Part shown: positions 16,976 through 24,340 of the stretch, piece after piece
Layout: every line of letters starts with the position of its first letter
Numbering within the stretch: position 1 is the first letter of the stretch
Assembly (NCBI GenBank): GCA_016185245.1
Contig: JACPNZ010000016.1
Coordinates: forward strand, 186,001 to 250,000
Direction of reading: 5' to 3'
DNA from: Hyphomicrobiales bacterium
GTDB taxonomy: Bacteria > Pseudomonadota > Alphaproteobacteria > Rhizobiales > Aestuariivirgaceae
Length of the DNA: 64,000 nt
Notes under the pieces: model-generated
Database searches by the model: none
Told to the model about the DNA's origin: nothing
The model's input: only the letters and a program-made list of their open reading frames with translations
Program-made: the position numbers and the translations under genes

Positions 16976-17221
16976 ATGGCTGAAATCCACCTCTGGGGCG
17001 GCTTGCGCCCCGCCGCCGACGGCGCCGAAGTGGTTGAGGTCGAGGCCGCCACCATCCGCGAACTGTTCCGCAAGCTCGCCGAACAATACCCCGGCATGGC
17101 GCCGATGATCGCCCGCGGCATCGCCGTCTCGATCAACGGCAAGATCTTCCGCGACAACTGGAGCGAAAGGCTCCCGGAAGGTGCGGAAATCTACCTGCTG
17201 CCGAGGATACAAGGCGGGTGA
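16976..17221 (+). CDS. MoaD/ThiS-family ubiquitin-like sulfur carrier
   Basis: An 81-residue beta-grasp protein: AEIHLWGGLRPAADGAEVVEV, then the helix IRELFRKLAEQYPGM, the strand IAVSINGKIF and the terminal IQGG. The C-terminal Gly-Gly is what MoaE/MoeB-type partners adenylate and thiocarboxylate for molybdopterin synthesis. Being encoded within a molybdenum-hydroxylase operon suggests a dedicated or accessory sulfur donor for the cofactor; some divergent MoaD-like proteins have other uses. ATG 16976 was chosen since the longer frame starts in the palindromic repeat. Its TGA overlaps the GTG start of the next gene. Confidence 0.8.
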   Translation: MAEIHLWGGLRPAADGAEVVEVEAATIRELFRKLAEQYPGMAPMIARGIAVSINGKIFRDNWSERLPEGAEIYLLPRIQGG

Positions 17222-18273
17222 TCGCGCCTTTCCGCTATGAGCCCAAGCCGGCTCGCGTGCTGTTCGGCGCCGGGTGGTTGGCCGATGTGGCGGCGGCGGT
17301 GAGCGAGCTTGGCGGCACCCGGGCCCTGGTGCTTTCGACCAGGGGCCAGAACAAGCTCGCCGAGCAGGTGGCATCGCATCTGGGCGCACTTGCCGTGGGC
17401 CAGTTCAATGGTGCCACGATGCACACGCCCGTCGCCGTGACCGAAGAGGCTCTCGCCCATGTCGCGGCTATGAAGGCCGATTGCCTGGTGGCGGTGGGCG
17501 GCGGATCGACTATCGGTCTTGGCAAGGCCATAGCGCTCCGCACCGATCTGCCGCAGATCGCCATCCCCACCACTTATGCCGGTTCCGAGATGACCGACAT
17601 TCTCGGCGAAACCAAAGACGGCGCCAAGACCACCCAGCGCACGCCGAAGGTCCTCCCCGAGACGGTGATCTACGATGTCGATCTCACTTTGCGTCTCCCG
17701 GCAGTCGTCTCCGCCACCAGCGGCATGAACGCCATCGCCCATGGCGTCGAAGCGCTTTATGCCGCCGATACCAACCCGGTCATTGCGCTGATGGCCGAAG
17801 ACGGCATCCGCCGCCTGGCTTCCGCCCTTCCCGTCATCATGACCAATCTCGGCAATAGCGAAGCCCGTGCCCAAGCCATGCTGGGCGGCTTCCTGTGCGG
17901 GACCTGCCTCGGCTCGGCCGCCATGGCGCTGCACCACAAGATTTGCCATGTGCTGGGCGGCATGTTCAACCTGCCCCACGCCGAGACCCACACGGTGATG
18001 CTGCCCCACACGGCGGCCTACAATGCCGAAGCTGCCCCTGCCGCCATGGCCGCTGTCGCCCGCGCCCTCGGCGTGAACAATGCCATCACCGGCCTCGCCG
18101 CCCTCAAACTTAAGCTCGTCGGCCCCATGTCGCTTGCCTCCCTCGGCATGCCGGAGGAAGGGATCGAGCCCGCCGCCCGGGCCGCCGTGGCCAACCCCTA
18201 TCCCAATCCGCGGGCCCTTGGCCTTGAGCCGATCCGTGCCATGATCGCCCGCGCCTTTCATGGCACCGCCTGA
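17218..18273 (+). CDS. Maleylacetate reductase (iron-alcohol-dehydrogenase family)
   Basis: A 351-residue enzyme predicted to reduce maleylacetate to 3-oxoadipate with NAD(P)H, the step after hydroxyquinol ring cleavage. The nucleotide motif GGGSTIGLGKAIA lies near residue 93, IPTTYAGSEMT near 118, and the C-terminal half carries the family histidines in GMNAIAHGVEALYA and in HHKICHVLGG...PHAETH. The YAGSE motif and neighbouring dioxygenase favour maleylacetate reductase over a generic alcohol dehydrogenase. The start is GTG 17218, overlapping the MoaD-like stop (GTGA). Confidence 0.88.
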   Translation: MIAPFRYEPKPARVLFGAGWLADVAAAVSELGGTRALVLSTRGQNKLAEQVASHLGALAVGQFNGATMHTPVAVTEEALAHVAAMKADCLVAVGGGSTIGLGKAIALRTDLPQIAIPTTYAGSEMTDILGETKDGAKTTQRTPKVLPETVIYDVDLTLRLPAVVSATSGMNAIAHGVEALYAADTNPVIALMAEDGIRRLASALPVIMTNLGNSEARAQAMLGGFLCGTCLGSAAMALHHKICHVLGGMFNLPHAETHTVMLPHTAAYNAEAAPAAMAAVARALGVNNAITGLAALKLKLVGPMSLASLGMPEEGIEPAARAAVANPYPNPRALGLEPIRAMIARAFHGTA

Positions 18274-18284
18274 GGAGCCCGACG

Positions 18285-19154
18285 ATGGATCGTGACTTTT
18301 TCACCGAACGGGATTCCGAAGCCGTGGTCATTTCCCGCTCCGGCCCCAAAGCCGAGCCTCGCGTCAAGGAGATCGTCGACAGCCTCGTCCGCCATCTCCA
18401 CGCCGTGGTGAAGGAGCCCGAGCCGACGCTCGATGAGTGGCTGGCGGCCATCTCCTTCCTCACCCGCACCGGCAAGCTGTGCACCGACTGGCGCCAGGAA
18501 TTCATCCTGCTCTCCGATGTGCTCGGCATCTCCATGCTGGTCGAGACCATTAACAACCGCAAGACCTCGGGCGAGACCGAATCGACCGTGCTCGGCCCCT
18601 TCCATGTCGCCGGCGCCCCGCACTACGACAACGGCGCCAACATCTGCCGCGATGGCAAGGGCACGCCGCTTTTCGTCTCTGGCCGTGTCCTCGATACCGA
18701 GGACAAACCAATCGCCGGCGCCAGCCTCGATGTCTGGCAGGCCAATGACGACGGCTTCTACGACGTTCAGCAGAAGGGCACCCAGCCCGATAACAATCTG
18801 CGCGGCATCTTCACTTCCGATCGCGACGGCCGCTTCCATTTCCGCTCGGCCTACCCGCACTACTATCCCATTCCCGCCGACGGCACGGCGGGCGATCTGC
18901 TGCGGGCCCTCGACCGCGACCAGTACCGCCCGGCGCATATTCACTTCATCGTCAGCGCCCCCGGATTCCGGCCGGTCACCACCCATCTTTTCACCCCCGA
19001 TTGCCCCTGGCTCAAGAAGGATGCGGTATTCGGCGTCAAGCAAAGCCTCATCGCCGATTTCCGCAAGTCGAACGATGCGGTGCTCGCCAAGGCCCTCGGC
19101 GTCACCGCCCCCTTCTATGAAGTCGCCTGGGACTTCATCCTCGGCCGAGCCTGA
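18285..19154 (+). CDS. Intradiol ring-cleavage dioxygenase, hydroxyquinol 1,2-dioxygenase type
   Basis: A 289-residue non-haem Fe(III) dioxygenase. The N-terminal helical linker domain (about 1-100) is followed by TESTVLGPFHVAGAP, the start of the catalytic beta-barrel. Iron ligands are visible as the Tyr in HYYPIP and the Tyr and two His of YRPAHIHF. Family members split catechols or hydroxyquinol between the two hydroxyls. Adjacency to maleylacetate reductase favours hydroxyquinol (giving maleylacetate) over catechol. It lies 11 nt after the reductase and ends the operon. Confidence 0.88.
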   Translation: MDRDFFTERDSEAVVISRSGPKAEPRVKEIVDSLVRHLHAVVKEPEPTLDEWLAAISFLTRTGKLCTDWRQEFILLSDVLGISMLVETINNRKTSGETESTVLGPFHVAGAPHYDNGANICRDGKGTPLFVSGRVLDTEDKPIAGASLDVWQANDDGFYDVQQKGTQPDNNLRGIFTSDRDGRFHFRSAYPHYYPIPADGTAGDLLRALDRDQYRPAHIHFIVSAPGFRPVTTHLFTPDCPWLKKDAVFGVKQSLIADFRKSNDAVLAKALGVTAPFYEVAWDFILGRA

Positions 19155-19235
19155 GCGAGGCGGAAGCTCGGCGCTCTTTCCATTTGCCTTGTTGCGTAAT
19201 GACGCTATTTGACTCATCGAGAAGTAGTACTTGGT

Positions 19236-19248
19236 TGTAAAATTTACA
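19236..19248. promoter_or_regulatory. Perfect palindrome TGTAAAATTTACA upstream of the RTX gene
   Basis: A 13-bp palindrome (TGTAAA-A-TTTACA) in the AT-richer 159-bp gap before the secreted-protein gene, 65 bp ahead of its ATG. Its position suits an operator or part of a promoter. No regulator can be assigned. Confidence 0.4.
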
Positions 19249-19313
19249 TCGCCACGGAATACAACCGGATGACAGTGTGCGGCCACGGCGGCGCGTAATA
19301 TTGATCGCTGGCC

Positions 19314-21047
19314 ATGACACGCTACAAGGTCGATACCATCGCCGACGAGGCGGACGGCGATATTTCGGCCGGCCATCTGTCGCTGCGCGAGGCACTCACT
19401 CTCGCCAATGGGACTTCCGGCGCCAACCGCATCAGTTTCGCCGCCGGTCTCGCCGGCAAGACCTTGGCACTCACCATGGGCCAGCTCTATCTCACCAACG
19501 ATGTCACCATCGAAGGCGACATCAACGGCGACGGCCTGGCCGATATCACCATCTCCGGCAACCGCAACGACCGCATCCTGTCGATCACCGGTGAGGCGAC
19601 CGATGCCACCCTCAGCCATTTGAACTTGGTTGATGGTCTGGCGGCGAGCGGCAATGGCGGAGCGATCTATGCCGGCTACGCCGCCAGCCTGACCATCATC
19701 GGCAGCACCATTGCCAACAGCACGGCGGCGGGCGGCGGCGGCGGCCTCTATGCCCGCGGTTCGCGCCTGATGCTGGTCGACTCGCTCTTCACCGGCAATG
19801 CCAGCGGCGGAAATGGCGGCGCCATCTATGCCTCGCAGGCAAGCGTCGATCTGGTCAACACCACCATCCATGGCAATTCCGCCGCCTACTATGGCGGCGG
19901 CCTCAGTGCCGCCGACGGATCGAGCCTTCGTCTTTCGAGTTCCACCATCGCCGGCAACCATGCCAGCGCCGGCGGTGGCGTCGACAACTTCAATGCAACG
20001 CTCATTCTGGTCAACAGCGTGGTTGCCGGAAATGCTGCCGGCGACGTGAAGGGGGCCGTCGACAGCGCCACCGCCAGCTTCGTGGGCAGCGATCCCCGGT
20101 TGGGGCAGCTTCTCGACAATGGCGGCCCCACCCTCACGCTCTCGCCGCTCGATGGCAGTCCGCTCATCGACAAGGGCTCGTCGGCCGATCTTCTCGCCGA
20201 CGACTTCGACCTCGACAAGGATGGGATCACCGCCGAGCCCCTGCCGCTCGATGGCCGCCAGGGCTTGCGCCTGGTGGGCGGTGCCACCGACATCGGCGCG
20301 GTCGAGCATATCGTCGACCAAACCATCCGCGGCACGGCCGGCAATGACCGGATCGTCGGCGGTGAAGGAACAGATTCGCTCTACGGACTTGCCGGCAACG
20401 ACACCATCGATGGCGGCACCGGGACCGACCTTCTCGATGGCGGAACCGGCATCGATACCGCCAGCTACCGGTCGTCGCTCCTCGCCGTCACCGTCGATCT
20501 GGTGTCGGGGCTTGGTAGCGGTGGCGACGCGGATGGCGACCGTCTGGTGAGCATCGAGAACCTCATCGGCGGCCAAGGCGCCGACCGGCTCACCGGCGGG
20601 GCCGGCGCCAACCGGCTCGATGGCGGCGGTGGCAACGACACTTTGCGCTGCGGCGGCGGCGGCGATCTCCTGGTCGGTGGTCTCGGCCGCGATGTGCTGG
20701 TAGGCGGCGGCGGCGCCGACACCTTCGTGTTTCTGACGGCGCAGGAGTCCCGGCCCGGAAGTTCGCGCGATCTGATTGCCGATTTCAGCTGGGGCCTGGG
20801 CGACCGCATCGATCTTTCGGCGGTCGATGCCAAGGCCGGCGCCGGCGACGATGCCTTCCATCTGACGGCGAGTGGCGGATCGGCCGAGTTTTCGGGTCTG
20901 GGCTCCGCCTCCGCCGGAGAACTTCGTTTTTACCAGACCGCCACTCAGACCCTGATCCAGGGCGATATCGACGGCAACGGCAAGCCTGACCTCGAAATCG
21001 CCCTGCGCGGCCTCCTCACCCTGACGGCTGCTGATTTCTTTTTCTGA
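19314..21047 (+). CDS. Secreted beta-helix protein with RTX calcium-binding repeats
   Basis: A 577-residue extracellular protein. The N-terminus VDTIADE...GHLSLREALTLAN matches the start of right-handed beta-helix proteins. Residues about 100-250 show repeated GGAIYA/GGGLYA turns with ST(I)xxN strands, a parallel beta-helix or pectate-lyase-like fold. Residues about 345-470 carry glycine- and aspartate-rich RTX nonapeptides such as GGTGTDLLDGGTG and LAGNDTIDGG that bind calcium. The C-terminus ends LTAADFFF, resembling type I secretion signals. No signal peptide and no T1SS genes are in the window. The role (adhesin, polysaccharide-active or surface protein) is unknown. The gene lies alone between two hairpin-bearing gaps. 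Confidence 0.82.
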   Translation: MTRYKVDTIADEADGDISAGHLSLREALTLANGTSGANRISFAAGLAGKTLALTMGQLYLTNDVTIEGDINGDGLADITISGNRNDRILSITGEATDATLSHLNLVDGLAASGNGGAIYAGYAASLTIIGSTIANSTAAGGGGGLYARGSRLMLVDSLFTGNASGGNGGAIYASQASVDLVNTTIHGNSAAYYGGGLSAADGSSLRLSSSTIAGNHASAGGGVDNFNATLILVNSVVAGNAAGDVKGAVDSATASFVGSDPRLGQLLDNGGPTLTLSPLDGSPLIDKGSSADLLADDFDLDKDGITAEPLPLDGRQGLRLVGGATDIGAVEHIVDQTIRGTAGNDRIVGGEGTDSLYGLAGNDTIDGGTGTDLLDGGTGIDTASYRSSLLAVTVDLVSGLGSGGDADGDRLVSIENLIGGQGADRLTGGAGANRLDGGGGNDTLRCGGGGDLLVGGLGRDVLVGGGGADTFVFLTAQESRPGSSRDLIADFSWGLGDRIDLSAVDAKAGAGDDAFHLTASGGSAEFSGLGSASAGELRFYQTATQTLIQGDIDGNGKPDLEIALRGLLTLTAADFFF

Positions 21048-21064
21048 TCCATAGTTGTTCCGTG

Positions 21065-21097
21065 CCCTCGCCCGTTCGCGCAGCGAATGGGCGAGGG
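21065..21097. repeat. Intergenic hairpin element (CCCTCGCCC type)
   Basis: Arms CCCTCGCCC and GGGCGAGGG with inner TTCGC/GCGAA form a long stem 18 nt after the RTX gene; the flank continues into GGTGAGGGC, as in the element at 16900. It could act as a terminator-like structure for the RTX message, although no T-run follows. Confidence 0.55.
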
Positions 21098-21259
21098 TGG
21101 CGCGAATACGCCGGGTGAGGGCCTAGGCGACAGGTCGAGGAAAATATTTCAGTCCTGGCGCGAATAACGCTTGACACTCTATTCCTACTATGTAACTATC
21201 CTCATCGTCTCCTTCCCATGGAGGGGCGGTTCGCGAGCCGTCAAAGACCGGGGAAGAAG

Positions 21260-21907
21260 ATGCGGGGCCTGAAGTGGAGAGCGACGGACGCTTTCCTAAC
21301 CAGGGACCGCTCACACTCCCCGGATTGCCCGCCGGCCGGCGGCCAGCCTCCGCTCCTGCTTTTGCACGGTACCGGCGGCGACGAGAACGATCTCCTGCCT
21401 TTGGGCCAGGCACTCGCTCTCGGCCGGGCGCTCATCAGCCCGCGTGGGCAAGTCCTCGAAAACGGCATGCCGCGCTTCTTCCGCGGCCTGGCCGAGGGCG
21501 CCTTCGATTTCGACGATGTCCGCCGCCGTGGCCATGAGCTGGCCGATTTCGTCGCCGCGGCCCGCGTCGCCTACGGACTCGAAGCCCCGGTGGCGCTGGG
21601 ATTCTCCAACGGCGCCAACATCGCCGCCGCCATGCTGCTCCTGCGCCCCGAAGCCCTCGCCGGCGCCATCCTGCTCCGCGCCATGGTGCCGCTCGACACC
21701 GTGCCCAAACCCGATCTTTCGGGAAAGCGCGTGCTCCTCGTTTCCGGCCGCGCCGACCCAATCCTGCCCCTTGAAAACGCCCGCCGTCTCGCCGACCTCC
21801 TCCGCACCGCCGGCGCCGAGGTTCAGCACGAAACCCTCGCCACCGGCCACGCTCTCGCCCAGGACGATCTGCGACTCGCCACCGCCTGGCTCAACCGGAA
21901 AGACTGA
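21260..21907 (+). CDS. Phospholipase/carboxylesterase-family hydrolase (MhqD-like)
   Basis: A 215-residue alpha/beta hydrolase of the short carboxylesterase group. It has [15 protein letters not shown] (oxyanion loop), nucleophile elbow GFSNGAN, acid in SGRADPILP and the terminal His in ATGHAL. Bacillus MhqD pairs with the dioxygenase MhqO in resistance to hydroquinone-type compounds, and here the next gene 2 nt downstream is MhqO-like. ATG 21260 follows GGGGAAGAAG and is preferred to 21218, which has no ribosome-binding site. TTGACA at 21171-21176 is a possible -35 box. Confidence 0.82.
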   Translation: MRGLKWRATDAFLTRDRSHSPDCPPAGGQPPLLLLHGTGGDENDLLPLGQALALGRALISPRGQVLENGMPRFFRGLAEGAFDFDDVRRRGHELADFVAAARVAYGLEAPVALGFSNGANIAAAMLLLRPEALAGAILLRAMVPLDTVPKPDLSGKRVLLVSGRADPILPLENARRLADLLRTAGAEVQHETLATGHALAQDDLRLATAWLNRKD

Positions 21908-21909
21908 TC

Positions 21910-22830
21910 ATGCAGCTCAACGGCTTCCACCATCTGACCGCCATCACCGCCGATGCCCCCGGCAATCACAAATTCTATACGAAGACTCTCGGCCTTCGCC
22001 TGGTCAAGAAGACGGTGAACCAGGACGACACCAGCGCCTATCACCTCTTCTACGCCGATGGCGAGGGCTCGCCCGGCACCGACATCACCTTCTTCGACTG
22101 GCCGGTGGGCCCTGAGCGCCGCGGCACCCATGCCATCACCCGCACCGGCTTTCGCGTCGCCGGCGAAGAGGCCCTCAAGTTCTGGCATCATCGCCTGACC
22201 ATGCTGGGCGTGAAGCACGGCAAGCTGCAGGACCGCGACGGCCGCCCGGTCATCGACTTCGAGGACGCCGAGGGCCAGCGCCTGAGCCTGACCGCCGACG
22301 ACAAGGGTGCCGCGCATCCCTGGGCCGAAAGTTCGGTCCCCGCCGAACACCAGATCAGGGGTCTCGGTCCGATCACCATCAGCGTGCCCGATCTCGCCCC
22401 CACCGACATGGTGCTGACCAGGCTCATGGGGATGACGCCCGCCCGCCGCTATGGCGATACCCATGTTTATCGCATGGCCGGCGAGGGTGCCGTGGCCGAG
22501 CTGCATGTGGCTGTCGAGCCCAATCTGCCGCCGGCCCAGCAGGGAGCCGGGGCGGTGCACCACGTCGCATTCAATATTCCGTCGTCTGATTATCAGGCCT
22601 GGGCCGAACGTCTGCGCGCCATGAAGGTGCCGAACAGCGGCCCCGTCGACCGCTTCTGGTTCAAGAGCCTCTACTTCCGCGAGCCCAACGGCGTGCTCTT
22701 CGAGCTTGCCACCGACGGACCAGGCTTCGCCACCGACGAGGATATGGCCAAACTCGGCACCACCCTGTCGCTGCCGCCCTTCCTCGAAGCCAAGCGGGCT
22801 GCCATCGAAGCGGGCCTCAAGCCCCTGTAG
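21910..22830 (+). CDS. Glyoxalase-fold ring-cleaving dioxygenase (MhqO-like)
   Basis: A 306-residue vicinal-oxygen-chelate protein with two paired domains. Metal-ligand candidates are the His pair of [18 protein letters not shown] at the N-terminus, HHVAFNI near residue 217 and the Glu of [14 protein letters not shown] near 262. The [25 protein letters not shown]-like region is characteristic of the MhqO group, which opens hydroquinone or catechol rings. It follows the hydrolase by 2 nt, so the pair forms one unit that probably detoxifies quinone-type aromatics. Confidence 0.85.
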   Translation: MQLNGFHHLTAITADAPGNHKFYTKTLGLRLVKKTVNQDDTSAYHLFYADGEGSPGTDITFFDWPVGPERRGTHAITRTGFRVAGEEALKFWHHRLTMLGVKHGKLQDRDGRPVIDFEDAEGQRLSLTADDKGAAHPWAESSVPAEHQIRGLGPITISVPDLAPTDMVLTRLMGMTPARRYGDTHVYRMAGEGAVAELHVAVEPNLPPAQQGAGAVHHVAFNIPSSDYQAWAERLRAMKVPNSGPVDRFWFKSLYFREPNGVLFELATDGPGFATDEDMAKLGTTLSLPPFLEAKRAAIEAGLKPL

Positions 22831-22840
22831 CGCTTCGGTG

Positions 22841-23476
22841 CTAGCCGGCGATGAGGTCCCAGGCCGATTGCTCCTCATCGAAGGCGTGCAGTTCGCCCAT
22901 CGAAATGTCGAACCAGGCGCCGTGAATGGCGAGCTGGCGCCGGCTCTCCTTCGTCCTGATCCATGGGAAAGTGCGCAGATTGGCCAGCGAATGCTCGATC
23001 GAGGCGCGCTCGATATGGCGCTCGTGTTCGGCATCCGAAAGGCCCTCGCCACGCGCCACGCTGCGGGCCACGTCATTGATGCCGCGCATCCAGCTGCCGA
23101 TGAAATCCGTGTGGGTCAGGGGCCCCGCCGGGTCGATGACCGAGCGAATGCCGCCGCAGCGCCCGTGCCCCATCACCACGATATGGGATACGCCCAGCGA
23201 CAGGACGGCGAATTCCAGTGCCGCACTGGTGGCGTGATGGCCGCCGTCGGGCGAGTAGGGCGGCACCAGATTGGCGACATTGCGCACCACGAAAATTTCG
23301 CCCGGCCCGGCGTCGAAGATGGTTTCGGGCGCGGCGCGCGAATCGCAGCAGGCGATCATCATGATCGTCGGCTTCTGCTGGCCCTCGCCCAGCCGCCGAT
23401 AGCGCGCCGTCTCCGCCGCATAGCGCCCGCTGCGGAAATTCGCATAGCCTTCAATGAGCCTGGCCGGCAATGTCAT
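22841..23476 (-). CDS. Beta-class carbonic anhydrase
   Basis: A 211-residue zinc enzyme interconverting CO2 and bicarbonate. Zinc ligands are Cys and Asp of CCDSR near residue 42 and the His and Cys of MGHGRCGGI near 101-104; the RNVANLVPP loop and HHATSAALEFAV helix are typical of the family. The start ATG 23476 has GGAGA 5 nt upstream. It converges with the MhqO-like gene with a 10-nt gap. Confidence 0.93.
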   Translation of the reverse strand: MTLPARLIEGYANFRSGRYAAETARYRRLGEGQQKPTIMMIACCDSRAAPETIFDAGPGEIFVVRNVANLVPPYSPDGGHHATSAALEFAVLSLGVSHIVVMGHGRCGGIRSVIDPAGPLTHTDFIGSWMRGINDVARSVARGEGLSDAEHERHIERASIEHSLANLRTFPWIRTKESRRQLAIHGAWFDISMGELHAFDEEQSAWDLIAG

Positions 23477-23512
23477 GTGGGTCTCCGCGCTACCGATCCG
23501 TCGAGTCTTGGT

Positions 23513-24295
23513 CTAATAGAGCGCCTTGATGTCGGAAAGCTCGCGGGCCAGGCCGGCAAGATCGCGATTTCCGCTGAGTTCGGCGATGCGCCCGAGGCGC
23601 GGCAGGATGAGGGCGCCGACCACCGCGAAAAACTCGTCGTCATGCAGCCGGTAGGGCGCCATGCCGTCCCCGGCAAACAGCAGGCTGACGCAGGCGATGG
23701 CCGGAACCGCCACATTGGCATCGACCTCCTCGAACAGTTGAGCACCGGGGCGAGTACGCCCTTTCCGGGCAATTGGCCGAGCGTCGGCCAAGGCCAGCAG
23801 CACCCGCGCCAGGAAGGCCGTCTCGGACTCTTCCGCCGGCGCCTTCTTCTGCGCCAGCTGGCGCCGGGCCGCGTCGATCCGGTGTTCGAGGACGAGCCAC
23901 GGCGGCTCGGCATAGAACTGCACGATGCGGATCGCGGCGCGAAAGAAATAGGCGTTGAACAGAGGGTTGTGCAAGAGGCTGTTGCGCCTGATGGCCTCGG
24001 CCACCTCGCCCATCATTCCCGGGGCGAAGGGCGATGGCAGTTTCCGCCACGACGGCAGCAGAAGGGCTATCGCCGCATCGGCACTCCAGGTCATCAGCCG
24101 GTCGATGAGGCGGGCGAGCCTCGCCACCTGCCGCGACAGGAAAGTGACGTTCCGGCGCGGCGATGGCCTGCCGCCATCGACGAAGGTGAGATCGCGCACA
24201 TAGAACTGCGCGGCCCGCAGGCTGTCGCGAAAGCCGGCGGCGGCACAGACCGCATGGGCGGCGAGGTTGTCGGCGGTACGGAAGGCGATCGTCAT
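23513..24295 (-). CDS. Protein of unknown function, 260 residues
   Basis: I do not recognise this protein. It is alpha-helical in character, rich in Ala, Leu and Arg, with MTWSADAAIALLLPSW and ANVAVPAIACVSLLFAG as its most hydrophobic stretches, neither clearly a membrane helix. RNSLLHNPLFNAYFFRAA is a distinctive central motif. It lies 36 nt upstream of the carbonic anhydrase gene on the same strand, so it may lead that transcript. GC content and codon pattern resemble the neighbours, and the whole frame is intact, supporting a real gene. Confidence 0.6.
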   Translation of the reverse strand: MTIAFRTADNLAAHAVCAAAGFRDSLRAAQFYVRDLTFVDGGRPSPRRNVTFLSRQVARLARLIDRLMTWSADAAIALLLPSWRKLPSPFAPGMMGEVAEAIRRNSLLHNPLFNAYFFRAAIRIVQFYAEPPWLVLEHRIDAARRQLAQKKAPAEESETAFLARVLLALADARPIARKGRTRPGAQLFEEVDANVAVPAIACVSLLFAGDGMAPYRLHDDEFFAVVGALILPRLGRIAELSGNRDLAGLARELSDIKALY

Positions 24296-24340
24296 GGCCC
24301 CATATCACCGGGAAGGGGCGCGAGCGTCAAGCTGCTGCGA

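Noticed and set aside
14354-17389. A minus-strand open frame of about 1010 codons
   Set aside because: It lies opposite the molybdenum hydroxylase subunits, which carry full motif sets; composition is that of a shadow frame.
18258-20861. A minus-strand open frame of about 870 codons
   Set aside because: Opposite the dioxygenase and RTX genes; no recognisable protein features.
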